From an uncultured Mycoplasmatota bacterium (lineage in GTDB: Bacteria; Bacillota_I; Bacilli_A; RF39; UBA660), in the NCBI GenBank assembly GCA_937944975.1, contig CALEBF010000014.1, positions 279,020 through 343,019 on the forward strand: DNA of 64,000 nucleotides, written 5' to 3'. A program made the position numbers and the translations under genes. This document shows, piece by piece, positions 16,967-25,371 of this stretch. The notes beneath the pieces are model-generated. The model was not told the origin of the DNA and did not search any database. It worked only from the letters and a program-made list of their open reading frames with translations. The first letter of the stretch is position 1. Each line of letters begins with the position of its first letter.

Positions 16967-18937
16967 GTGAAAGAATTGAAAAAAGCAAAAGGCTGGCTCG
17001 TAATTATGATATTGTTGTTTCTAGTTGTAACAGGAGCTTCAGTTTATTTTATCTATGCGATCAGTTTATTAAATGGAATTGAGAATACACTACGTTTTAT
17101 CGTTTCTGTTGTAGTTGTAATGATATGGTTATTGACTTTGCGTTCTTATATCCGATCATTAAAGAAACGAAAGATATCAAAGTATATACCACGTATCATT
17201 TTATCTATAATATATATAGTAATCTTAATTGTAATTGGTGGATTTATTATTAAAACGTATTCAAAGGTAGATAATTTGACATCGAGTCATGATTTGTATT
17301 CTACAAGTATCGTAACGTTAAAGTCGAATAAAGTAGATTCTATCAAGGATATGAACAATAAGAAGATTGGTCGTATCACGGATGAGACAAGTGTCGAGGG
17401 GTATACGATACCGAACGAAATTATCGATAAAAATAATTTAAAAAATAAAATAGAGGATTATGATACATACACAGATTTATTAGATGCATTATTAAATGAA
17501 AAAATTGATTATGTTTTCTTGCCAACAGATTATGTGGCAATGTTTAGTAGCATTGAAACATATGCTGAAATTGGAAACACAACAAAGATCATATATACGC
17601 AAACCAAAGAAGTGAAAGCAGAGAAGAAGGCAGGATCTAACTTGAAAGAGCCTTTTACAATTCTTTTAATGGGAGTAGATTCTGAACAGGAAGATGTTAG
17701 AACAGCTTCTTATAATGGAGATTCTCTCATGTTAATTACATTTAATCCTAAGACATTGAGTTCTACGATTTTAAGTATTCCACGTGATACTTACATTCCA
17801 ATCGCATGTATGAAAAATCAGAGAAAAAATAAGATTACACATGCTGCTTGGCAGGGAGAATCATGTATGATCAATACAATTCAAAACTTTACGGGAATTA
17901 CAATTGACTACTATGTAAAGATCAACTTTAAAGGAGTCGTAAAACTCGTTGATTCTTTAGGTGGAATCGAAGTAGATGTACCACTTGGATTCTGTGAACA
18001 AGACAGTGATAGAAACTTTGGAAATCTACAATGCGTCGAAGCTGGACATCAGGTATTAAATGGGGAACAAGCACTTGCTTGGGCACGTCATAGAAAGAGT
18101 GCTGGATTTGACGACTTTGTCCGTGGACAAAACCAACAACTTGTCGTAAAAGGAATCTTGAATCAATTGAAGAATGTCAGAAGTTTGGATACTGTATATG
18201 AACTTATGGATACTTTAGGAAATAACATGCAGACAAACATGACGACAAACGAAATTCTATCTTTATACAATATTGGTAAAGATGTAATCATTAAAGCTGC
18301 CGATACACCAATGGAAGAGCTATTAAGTATGCAACGACTTTATATTAGTGGATCTGATGCATACATCTATGATTACGATCCAAGAAGTGGACAAGGTTCA
18401 AGAATGAATTTATATAACTTTGTTCCATATGAAGAAAGTTTACAGGCAGTCATCGATGCGATGAAGGTAAATTTAGGATTGAAAGAACCTAAGATGATAA
18501 AAGAGTTTAGTTTTGACATTAATGAGCCATATGAAGAGACAATTATAGGAAAGATGAATAAGGGAACCACTGGAATTAACTTATTGCCAGACTTTTCTGG
18601 GGATACCGAGGCGATTGTACGTAGTTGGGGATCAAGATACGGATTTACTGTAGCAGTCAAACAAGTGGCATCATCTAGAGCAAAAGGAACGGTCATTAGT
18701 CAAAGCATTCCAGCAAAAACAGATATGGAATATGTAAAATCGATTACGATCAATGTTTCTACTGGAGTGGGAGCGACAAAACCCAAAGATGATGACGACA
18801 AAAAAGAGACATCAAAACCAACGCCAACACCGGATGATGGTGAAGGTGATGTTGTAAAGCCAACACCAACTCCAAAACCGACACCGACTGAATCACCTGA
18901 ACCGTCACTTCTACCAGAACTTGATCCTGTAGCGTAA
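16967..18937 (+). CDS. LytR-CpsA-Psr protein with a solute-binding-like insert and a PASTA domain
   Basis: This 656-residue multidomain envelope protein starts at GTG after AAGGAGG. Two or three membrane segments (about 8-30, 38-55, 70-90) are followed by a periplasmic-binding-like region (about 110-220; LKSNKVDSIKDM-NKKIG and DALLNEKIDYVFLP are typical of type 3 solute-binding proteins). The LCP catalytic domain follows (about 225-400; LLMGVDS, SIPRDTYIPI, WARHRK and an R-x-Q-Q block), which transfers wall polymers to peptidoglycan. One PASTA-like module is at about 525-600. The tail is Pro/Thr/Asp-rich. PASTA modules bind peptidoglycan. The combination is unusual for LCP proteins. Confidence 0.88.
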   Translation: MKELKKAKGWLVIMILLFLVVTGASVYFIYAISLLNGIENTLRFIVSVVVVMIWLLTLRSYIRSLKKRKISKYIPRIILSIIYIVILIVIGGFIIKTYSKVDNLTSSHDLYSTSIVTLKSNKVDSIKDMNNKKIGRITDETSVEGYTIPNEIIDKNNLKNKIEDYDTYTDLLDALLNEKIDYVFLPTDYVAMFSSIETYAEIGNTTKIIYTQTKEVKAEKKAGSNLKEPFTILLMGVDSEQEDVRTASYNGDSLMLITFNPKTLSSTILSIPRDTYIPIACMKNQRKNKITHAAWQGESCMINTIQNFTGITIDYYVKINFKGVVKLVDSLGGIEVDVPLGFCEQDSDRNFGNLQCVEAGHQVLNGEQALAWARHRKSAGFDDFVRGQNQQLVVKGILNQLKNVRSLDTVYELMDTLGNNMQTNMTTNEILSLYNIGKDVIIKAADTPMEELLSMQRLYISGSDAYIYDYDPRSGQGSRMNLYNFVPYEESLQAVIDAMKVNLGLKEPKMIKEFSFDINEPYEETIIGKMNKGTTGINLLPDFSGDTEAIVRSWGSRYGFTVAVKQVASSRAKGTVISQSIPAKTDMEYVKSITINVSTGVGATKPKDDDDKKETSKPTPTPDDGEGDVVKPTPTPKPTPTESPEPSLLPELDPVA

Positions 18938-18945
18938 AATATTTT

Positions 18946-18972
18946 AAAAGAGAAGTGATCTTCTCTTTTTTT
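18946..18972 (+). terminator. Terminator of the LCP gene
   Basis: AAAAGAGAAG pairs with CTTCTCTTTT around TGAT and is followed by T residues. Confidence 0.85.
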
Positions 18973-19002
18973 GTCAACCTGATTGAAAGTGTTTCTATTT
19001 TG

Positions 19003-19031
19003 TTGACAAATTTTTTAGAAGGGGGGATACT
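19003..19031 (+). promoter_or_regulatory. Promoter of the membrane-protein gene at 19078
   Basis: TTGACA, 17 nt, GATACT. Confidence 0.6.
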
Positions 19032-19077
19032 GATCATAGAAGTTAAAAGATTGATGTGATAGGGAGTAGAGATTTTT

Positions 19078-19977
19078 ATGGAGCAAAGTACAAAAGCAGT
19101 TCCAAAGACCAGCGCTAAGACGATAGTAACTGCGATCTATTTTGTTTTGTTATTTTATTCAGGATTTAAAACATTTGTAAGACTTGATACGGAACATTTA
19201 TTGACTTTTGAAATAAAGGGATTTAACATCGCATTAACGACATCCATGTTCTTACTATATATTGTGTATGCGAATCGTAAGAAATTTTATTATATTGCCG
19301 TACCGATTATATTTGCGGGATTTGGCTATACATTTTATGCGGTATATCACAGCTATAGTGAAATGATGCAATTAGAACTTGGGTTTTATCTTTATATTGC
19401 AAGTTTTATCCTTTTTATCGTTAGCTTATTTTTTCCGATGCAAGAAAGTAAAAATCACTCGAAAAAGAAATCTGATATACAAAAAGTGATATCGGATATG
19501 AATCTGAAAGAACAAATGCGAGATAATTATATGGTCGGTACTTATCTTTTTGGGATCAAAGGGAAACCAGAGTTATCAAATCATTTGTGTGCGATTACGA
19601 CAAATAAAGATAGCAAAGATATAGTGCTTATCATTGCATCGAATGAGCCTTTTCAATATGAAATTAAATATGAACAGATTGAGAAAATCACGGTAAAATC
19701 AGGATTGTCAGTGAGTAGTAATGGAATGCATCAGGTAGAAGATCATAGTACGGAAAGAGCGATGCTAGCTACTGCTTTATTAGGTGTTTGGGGACCTATG
19801 ATTTCCGAAAGTATTGGAGACCTAGGAGAATCCGGAAAAGTAAATTATAAAATTGCTTTTACTGTTGAAGTGCATTATAAATTAAATGAAGTGGAAAAGA
19901 GAATTGTTTTAACATTCCACGAAAACCCAGACCGCTTTTTTGGAAAATTTGCAGAGTTCTACCAAAAAGCTTCTTGA
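19078..19977 (+). CDS. Membrane protein of unknown function
   Basis: This 299-residue protein has four hydrophobic segments in its first 125 residues (about 15-35, 48-65, 72-95, 100-120). A soluble C-terminal domain (about 140-299) follows, rich in beta strands, with a YEIKYEQIEKITVKSG block that recalls PH-like/bacterial PH domains. I do not recognise the family. It has its own promoter and terminator. The ribosome site (GGGAGTAGA) is modest. A role in membrane homeostasis is possible but not shown. Confidence 0.75.
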   Translation: MEQSTKAVPKTSAKTIVTAIYFVLLFYSGFKTFVRLDTEHLLTFEIKGFNIALTTSMFLLYIVYANRKKFYYIAVPIIFAGFGYTFYAVYHSYSEMMQLELGFYLYIASFILFIVSLFFPMQESKNHSKKKSDIQKVISDMNLKEQMRDNYMVGTYLFGIKGKPELSNHLCAITTNKDSKDIVLIIASNEPFQYEIKYEQIEKITVKSGLSVSSNGMHQVEDHSTERAMLATALLGVWGPMISESIGDLGESGKVNYKIAFTVEVHYKLNEVEKRIVLTFHENPDRFFGKFAEFYQKAS

Positions 19978-19998
19978 TATTTCAGAAGCTTTTATTTT
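19964..19998 (+). terminator. Terminator after the gene at 19078
   Basis: AAAAAGCTTCT pairs with AGAAGCTTTT. The stem overlaps the stop codon. Confidence 0.8.
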
Positions 19999-20062
19999 AT
20001 AAAAAAAGAGAGAATATGTTGACAAGTATGATACAATAGATATGTGCGAAAGAGGGGATAAC

Positions 20063-20836
20063 ATGAATGAGTTCGCAGCACTTTTATTAACATTATTAGT
20101 TGGATTATTTATCGTACTTGGAACTGCAATTATCTTGATTACGAAGAACAACAAAAAGATTGTACAGTTTTCTATCAGTACGGCATTTGGAGTTATGGCG
20201 TCATTAATTATATTAGAATTATTACCGGAAAGTTTCGAACATTTAAGCGAAGGTTTAGAGACATGGCAAGCGTTAGGATGTTTGCTTTTCTTTATCGTCA
20301 TTGGTGTTTTATTATTGAAAGCACTTGATTTGTTTGTTCCAGATCATCACGAAAAGGAACATGAAAAAGTAGATGAAGAAAACTTAACACATATTGGAAT
20401 TGTAGCAAGTGTCGCCTTGATTCTGCATAATATAATAGAGGGAATGGCAATTTATACAAGTGTTTTAAGTTCGTTAGAACTTGGAATTTTAATGTGTATT
20501 GGCGTAGGACTTCACAACATTCCAATGGGGATGGTGATTGCATCTACGTTTTATACATCGAAAAAACACTTGAAAAGAACGATTGGAATTGTATTTCTTA
20601 CTGCAATTTCTACATTGTTTGGGGGGCTTTTGATGTTCTTTATGAGTGGTATGTTAAATGAATTCCTGTTAGGAATTTTACTTGCGATTACAACGGGAAT
20701 GGTTTTATATATCGCCATATTTGAATTGTTCCCACATCTAGTAGAGCATAAAAAAGAAAAAGGAACGATCACAGGAGTATTACTTGGGGTTGCACTTTTA
20801 CTCGTCAGTGTTTTGTTGGGTGGACATCATCATTAA
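20063..20836 (+). CDS. ZIP-family metal transporter
   Basis: This 257-residue membrane protein has eight hydrophobic segments and the two ZIP metal-site helices: LHNIIEGMA (about residues 122-130) and LHNIPMGMV (about 157-165). A His-rich cytoplasmic loop (DHHEKEHEK) and a C-terminal HHH are further zinc-binding features. ZIP proteins bring zinc or other divalent metals into the cytoplasm. In the second metal helix the common Glu is Met. The start at 20063 follows AGAGGGGATAAC; an upstream in-frame ATG at 20042 lacks a site. Confidence 0.9.
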   Translation: MNEFAALLLTLLVGLFIVLGTAIILITKNNKKIVQFSISTAFGVMASLIILELLPESFEHLSEGLETWQALGCLLFFIVIGVLLLKALDLFVPDHHEKEHEKVDEENLTHIGIVASVALILHNIIEGMAIYTSVLSSLELGILMCIGVGLHNIPMGMVIASTFYTSKKHLKRTIGIVFLTAISTLFGGLLMFFMSGMLNEFLLGILLAITTGMVLYIAIFELFPHLVEHKKEKGTITGVLLGVALLLVSVLLGGHHH

Positions 20837-20840
20837 TAGG

Positions 20841-20869
20841 TTGACAAACAATGGAAAAAGATATATGAT
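20841..20869 (+). promoter_or_regulatory. Promoter of the thrS T-box transcript
   Basis: Perfect TTGACA, 17 nt, TATGAT directly after the ZIP gene. Confidence 0.85.
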
Positions 20870-20875
20870 AAGACT

Positions 20876-21086
20876 ATCAAATGCGATGATTAGGACACGA
20901 TATTTTAAATCTTTTCTTTTAGAGAGCAGGGATTGCTGGGAACCTGTAGAAAAATTAAAATGTTACTACCTATGAGCAGAACTCGAAAGAGATTTCCGGA
21001 TTAGGACCGTTACTCCGTAATTAAGCGAAACAAAGGATGGTACCGCGTATCAACGCTCCTTACATGATAGTAGGGAGTGTTTTTTC
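20876..21086 (+). ncRNA. T-box leader of thrS
   Basis: The leader carries the conserved T-box antiterminator sequence AGGATGGTACCGCG at 21034-21047, stem I elements (AGAGAGCAGGGATTGCTGGG) and a terminator (CGCTCCTTAC with GTAGGGAGTG, then six T). Uncharged tRNA-Thr should bind and let thrS be transcribed. ACC at about 20969-20971 is a plausible threonine specifier, but the stem I fold was not computed. Confidence 0.9.
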
Positions 21087-21116
21087 ATTCCCAAAACAAT
21101 AGAAAGAAGGGATTTT

Positions 21117-22880
21117 ATGGAAAATATTAAGGAAAACGAAAAATTAAGTGTATTGAATCATAGTTGTGCACATTTACTCGCACAGGCTGTAAAGCATTTA
21201 TATTCGGAGGCTAAATTCTGGGTAGGGCCAGTGATCGAGGAAGGGTTTTATTACGACATAGATTTAGGAGACAAAACACTAACAGATGAAGATTTAGCTA
21301 AAATTGAGAAAGAAATGAAAAAATGTGCGAAAGCTGATAAAAGAATTTATAGAGAAGAAATCTCTAAAGAAGAAGCGTTAGAAAAATTTAAAGACGATCC
21401 GTATAAAATAGATTTAATCAATAGAATGGACGAAAAAGAAACTGTTATTTCTTGCTATACCCAGGGGGATTTTACTGATTTATGTAGAGGTCCTCATGTT
21501 GAATCTACTAAGAAAATGAAGTATTTTAAACTCATTAAACATAGCGGAGCTTATTGGAAAGGTGATGCTAACAATAAAATGCTTCAAAGAATATATGGAG
21601 TATGTTTTGAAAACGAAGAGGATTTAAATCGTTATTTACAAGAGTTAGAAGAAAGAAAACAAAGAGATCATAGAAAAATAGGAAAAGAACAAGAAATATT
21701 TATGAATCATGAACTAGTTGGTGCTGGAATGCCGTTATGGCTTCCTAATGGTGCTTTAGTTCGTAAAGAATTAGAAAATTATATTTATGACAAGGAAAGA
21801 AAAATGGGATATCAACATGTTTATACGCCTTGTGTTGGAACAGTTGATTTATATAAAACTTCAGGGCATTGGGATCATTATAAAGAAAATATGTTTCCAT
21901 CAATGAAAGTTGATGAAGAAGAGTTTGTGCTCCGTCCAATGAATTGTCCGCACCATATGTTAGTATATAAAAATAAACTTCATTCGTATAAAGAACTGCC
22001 TATTAGAATCGGCGAGTTTGCAACAGATTTTAGATATGAAGCGTCAGGTGCTGTGAAAGGACTAGAACGTGTAAGATGCATGTGCCAAAATGATGCTCAC
22101 CTGTTTGTAACTCCGGAACAGATCGGAGAAGAATTTAAAAAAGTTGTTAATTTAATTCTCGATGTATATAAAGATTTTGGAATTAAAGATTATAAATTTA
22201 GATTGTCGCTCCGCGATCCTGAAGATAAAGAAAAATATTTTGATGATGATGAAATGTGGAATAATGCTGAAGATAGATTAAGAGAAGTTTTAAATGAACT
22301 TGGCGTTGAATATTTTGAAGCAATTGGAGAAGCTGCTTTTTATGGTCCTAAATTAGATGTCGAAGTGAAACCAGCGGTTGGACCAGAGGTTACATTATCA
22401 ACTTGCCAATTGGATTTCTTACTTCCAAGACGATTTGATTTATCATATATTGACAACAAGGGAGAGAAGCAAGTTCCTGTCGTTCTTCATAGAGCAATAT
22501 TTGGTACATTTGACAGATTTACTGCATTTTTAATAGAAGAGACAAAGGGCACATTCCCAACTTGGTTAGCACCTGTACAAGTAAGTATCATTCCAGTAAA
22601 TAACGAATATCACTTAGAATATGCTGAGAAGATAAAGGCAGTGTTAGAAGAGAAAAATATTCGAGTAACGTTGGATGATAGAGATGAGAAACTGGGATAT
22701 CGTATGCGTGAAGCACAGACGAAGAAGGTTCCTTATATTCTTGTTTTAGGAGATAAAGAACGCGACGAAAATTTAATTAGCTATCGTTTGCATGGAGAAC
22801 AAAAGACGACGACAGTTGCAACTGATGAATTTGTCGACATGATCGAAGAAGAAATCAAAGAGAAAAAAATTGTAAAGTAG
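21117..22880 (+). CDS. thrS: Threonyl-tRNA synthetase without the TGS domain
   Basis: This class II synthetase charges tRNA-Thr with threonine. The 587-residue protein begins directly with the second additional domain that edits Ser-tRNA-Thr (HSCAH at residues 15-19; TDLCRGPHV near 125). The usual N-terminal TGS domain of about 60 residues is absent. The class II motifs follow (RPMNCPHH, FRYE-SG, and motif 3 in the LHRAIFGTFDR block), then the anticodon-binding domain. The start has AGAAAGAAGGG upstream, so the short N-terminus looks real. Expression is controlled by the T-box. Confidence 0.95.
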   Translation: MENIKENEKLSVLNHSCAHLLAQAVKHLYSEAKFWVGPVIEEGFYYDIDLGDKTLTDEDLAKIEKEMKKCAKADKRIYREEISKEEALEKFKDDPYKIDLINRMDEKETVISCYTQGDFTDLCRGPHVESTKKMKYFKLIKHSGAYWKGDANNKMLQRIYGVCFENEEDLNRYLQELEERKQRDHRKIGKEQEIFMNHELVGAGMPLWLPNGALVRKELENYIYDKERKMGYQHVYTPCVGTVDLYKTSGHWDHYKENMFPSMKVDEEEFVLRPMNCPHHMLVYKNKLHSYKELPIRIGEFATDFRYEASGAVKGLERVRCMCQNDAHLFVTPEQIGEEFKKVVNLILDVYKDFGIKDYKFRLSLRDPEDKEKYFDDDEMWNNAEDRLREVLNELGVEYFEAIGEAAFYGPKLDVEVKPAVGPEVTLSTCQLDFLLPRRFDLSYIDNKGEKQVPVVLHRAIFGTFDRFTAFLIEETKGTFPTWLAPVQVSIIPVNNEYHLEYAEKIKAVLEEKNIRVTLDDRDEKLGYRMREAQTKKVPYILVLGDKERDENLISYRLHGEQKTTTVATDEFVDMIEEEIKEKKIVK

Positions 22881-22901
22881 TCGATATGGCTACTTTCTTT
22901 T
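22874..22901 (+). terminator. Terminator of thrS
   Basis: AAAGTAG pairs with CTACTTT and is followed by CTTTT. The stem overlaps the stop. Confidence 0.75.
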
Positions 22902-22903
22902 GA

Positions 22904-22932
22904 TTGAAAAAGAATTGGAATGTTGTTATAAT
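22904..22932 (+). promoter_or_regulatory. Promoter of the pilin-like gene
   Basis: TTGAAA, a 17-nt spacer and a perfect TATAAT. Confidence 0.8.
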
Positions 22933-22953
22933 ATAGAAGAATAGAGGGATCTT

Positions 22954-24390
22954 ATGAGACGAAAATATGGGTTTACATTAATCGAATTATTAGCAGTTAT
23001 TGTCGTACTTGGAATTATAGTACTTGTAATTGCACCTAATTTTATGGATGCGATTGCAACAGCACGACAAAGCGGTTATAAAGAAACTTTAATGGGAGTA
23101 CTACGCGCGGTATCACAAGATAGTGCAGAATACGATTATGACCGGCATATGTATGAAATTAAAAACGGGAAAATTGTTTATAATGATGAAAAAATTGATT
23201 ATAACGGAAGTATCGAGGGAAATGGAACGATTGAAATCGATCTGAAAGGTAACACTAAAATAGAAGCGAGCAATGGGCAATTCTGTGGAATTAAACCGTT
23301 TAAATCTAGCGAGATTATCGTGAAAGATGCGGGAGAATGTCCAAAGATTGCCGATACATCTGGTGCCTCTACACCAGAATTACTTGCCAATATGTATCCG
23401 GTTGTATGGGATGCTTCGCAAGGGTCTTGGGTGATAGCAAGCGAAGCGAATTACGAGAATAACGAGTGGTATAATTACGGAGAAAAAAGATGGGCGAATG
23501 CAATTACTGTGACGCCATCACAACGTGAAAAGTATAGAACGGCGAAAGTGGGAGATGTCGTTGATCCAGTAGATGTCGTCGGTTATTACGTATGGATTCC
23601 AAGATTTCAATATCGAGCATTCACAGTAGGACCGACGGAGATTGAAATTTCATTTAATTTAGGAACGACGAGCGATGAAAATTTAATTACGCATCCAGCC
23701 TTCCGTTTCGGGGGACGAGAGATCAGTGGATTTTGGGTTGGAAAGTTCGAAACGACAGGAACGTCAGATCAACCGACAGTATTACCTAATGTTACGCCAA
23801 TATCGGGAGAGAGCTTAAACACTTATTTCGAATCGTCTCGTAGCTTTAGTACGAGTGCCGCATCTCGTCATGGATTTAACGAAAGAAAATCAGATACTCA
23901 TTTAATGAAGAATAGCGAATGGGGAGCAGTCGCTTACCTATCACATTCAAAATATGGAACTTTAAAAGAAATTACGGCAAATGGAAGTGGAAAAACTGGA
24001 GGAGGAAATTACCAGTCGAATGTCGCACAATCTACAACCGGAAATATTTACGGGGTATACGACATGAGTGGTGGCGTTGGAGAATACGTGATGGGAAACA
24101 ATCTTGGAGAGATTGGAGAGTCACATATGACAGAACTTCCAGAGACAAAATATTATGACTATTATAGTTCGTATAGTGCGACGAATTATGAGGTATCCTT
24201 AAATGGAGACGCAGTAAAAGAAGTTGCTACTTGGTACGGAGATACTGCACAGATGGTGACAAGCGCACAACCATGGTTTATTCGTGGAGGTGCTGGTGGT
24301 GGTACTTCTTCGGGAATCTTTTCATTTTCTTCAGGAACTGGAACGTATAATGCCCAAGTTGGATATCGTGTTGCTGTCATTGCGATTTAA
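22954..24390 (+). CDS. Type IV pilin-like protein with a formylglycine-enzyme-like C-terminal domain
   Basis: This 478-residue protein starts with a prepilin peptidase site and a hydrophobic N-terminal helix (GFTLIELLAVIVVLGII, residues 6-22), so it should be processed and exported by a type IV pilus or pseudopilus machine. Residues about 200-478 resemble the FGE/sulfatase-modifying C-type-lectin-like fold: GYYVWIPRFQY, ISGFWVGKFE, MKNSEWGAVAYL, IYGVYDMSGGVGEYV and WFIRGGAGG. In adhesins such domains display variable surfaces. No catalytic Cys pair of true FGE is obvious, so a binding role is more likely. It has its own promoter, and no pilus assembly gene is nearby. Confidence 0.85.
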   Translation: MRRKYGFTLIELLAVIVVLGIIVLVIAPNFMDAIATARQSGYKETLMGVLRAVSQDSAEYDYDRHMYEIKNGKIVYNDEKIDYNGSIEGNGTIEIDLKGNTKIEASNGQFCGIKPFKSSEIIVKDAGECPKIADTSGASTPELLANMYPVVWDASQGSWVIASEANYENNEWYNYGEKRWANAITVTPSQREKYRTAKVGDVVDPVDVVGYYVWIPRFQYRAFTVGPTEIEISFNLGTTSDENLITHPAFRFGGREISGFWVGKFETTGTSDQPTVLPNVTPISGESLNTYFESSRSFSTSAASRHGFNERKSDTHLMKNSEWGAVAYLSHSKYGTLKEITANGSGKTGGGNYQSNVAQSTTGNIYGVYDMSGGVGEYVMGNNLGEIGESHMTELPETKYYDYYSSYSATNYEVSLNGDAVKEVATWYGDTAQMVTSAQPWFIRGGAGGGTSSGIFSFSSGTGTYNAQVGYRVAVIAI

Positions 24391-24469
24391 GGTCTAGTTT
24401 TTTCTAGTTTTGTCGAACTGCAAGACAGATAAATCCTCGTGTGTTACACTCTATATAGAGGTGAGACAC

Positions 24470-24568
24470 ATGGAGGAAAAAATGAGAGTACACATGATGT
24501 TTGACAATATGATAGAAGATGTAAATTATATTAAATTAGCTACTTATTTCCGAGAGGTATATAAGTAG
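24470..24568 (+). CDS. Small ORF of 32 residues
   Basis: An ATG preceded by GAGGTGAGACAC opens a 32-codon frame (it begins MEEKMRVHMM and ends FREVYK). The frame closes inside a strong terminator, so the transcript would encode only this peptide. An extended -10 (TGTTACACT) lies upstream. I do not recognise it. It could be a small protein, or the message could act as an RNA. Confidence 0.5.
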   Translation: MEEKMRVHMMFDNMIEDVNYIKLATYFREVYK

Positions 24569-24575
24569 CTTTTTT
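24538..24575 (+). terminator. Terminator overlapping the small ORF stop
   Basis: AGCTACTTAT pairs with ATAAGTAGCT and is followed by TTTTT. Confidence 0.85.
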
Positions 24576-24658
24576 GTGGTCTAGGTGTACAGGAAAAGTC
24601 AATTGACAAATGCTTGTTTTTTTGAGAAAATAGTAATGATAAAAAGAGGTGAAGGATC

Positions 24659-24985
24659 ATGTATCAAGGAAGAGTCGAATTGACAACAAAAGATATTTTG
24701 GAAAAGGAGTTTAAGATCGATACGAGAGGATACCGTCCGCAAGAAGTCGATAAATTTCTAGATATTATTATTCGTGATTACGAAGAGATGAATGCTATCA
24801 TGAAGGAACTAGAGATGGATAAAAAAGAACTCATGGAAGATAATATTCAATTGAAGCAAGAGGTACGTGCTTTAAAGACGAAACTTGATGTATTAAAAGA
24901 TCATAGTAAAGGTGATGTTAGCAACGCCGACTTATTAAGGCGACTATCAAATCTAGAAAAAATTATATATGGAAAAGAAGATTAA
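24659..24985 (+). CDS. gpsB: Cell division regulator GpsB
   Basis: This 108-residue DivIVA/GpsB-family protein has the N-terminal lipid-binding and partner-binding domain (LTTKDILEKEFKIDTRGYRPQEVDKFLDIIIRDY, cited as residues 8-42), a coiled coil and a short C-terminal helix (ADLLRRLSNLEKIIYG). GpsB coordinates septal and lateral wall synthesis by binding penicillin-binding proteins. A GAGGTGAAGG site precedes it. A TTGACA at 24603 is the likely -35. RNase P RNA begins right after its stop, as is common in Bacilli. Confidence 0.93.
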   Translation: MYQGRVELTTKDILEKEFKIDTRGYRPQEVDKFLDIIIRDYEEMNAIMKELEMDKKELMEDNIQLKQEVRALKTKLDVLKDHSKGDVSNADLLRRLSNLEKIIYGKED

Positions 24986-25345
24986 GAATAATATTTTGAC
25001 AAACGCTGCATTCTTTGCAATGTAGAGGAAAGTCCATGCTCGCACAATCTGTGATGATTGTAGTGTTCGTGTACAGGGAAAAAATAACCTGTAGTAGAGA
25101 AATCTAACGGCGACGAGACAACCTAAGACCTCGGTTATGGTTGTATTAGTCATAAAGTGCCATAGTGACGATACCACTTGGAAACAGGTGGTGTGGAACG
25201 CGGTAAACCCCACGAGCGAGAAACCCAAATTTTGGTAGGGGAACCTAAAGGTTTGGAAACGAACGGGCCTTGGGATCGGAAACGATAGATAAATGTTTGT
25301 CGCCTCTTCGGAGGAACAGAACATGGCTTATAAAATATTATTTTT
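24986..25345 (+). ncRNA. rnpB: RNase P RNA (type B)
   Basis: Conserved type-B segments are present: GAGGAAAGTCCATGCTC near 25024, AACGCGGTAAACCCC near 25197, GAGCGAGAAACCCAAATTTT near 25214 and ACAGAACATGGCTTA near 25316. The 5' AATAATATTTT pairs with the 3' AAAATATTATT as helix P1, and the T-run after it may terminate transcription. The RNA processes tRNA 5' ends. Its 5' end abuts the gpsB stop codon, so it may be cut from, or promoted within, gpsB. Ends are estimates to within about 5 nt. Confidence 0.93.
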
Positions 25346-25371
25346 TTGTCAATACGAAAGTGGGTGTTAAC

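Noticed and set aside
21117..22560. Mosaic origin of the thrS catalytic part
   Set aside because: Codon use looks slightly more AGA-rich than in neighbours, but the difference is too small to judge by eye.
24996..25024. TTGACA as a promoter of RNase P RNA
   Set aside because: It lies inside the proposed RNA (P1/P2 region), and the sequence 17 nt downstream (AATGTA) is a poor -10.
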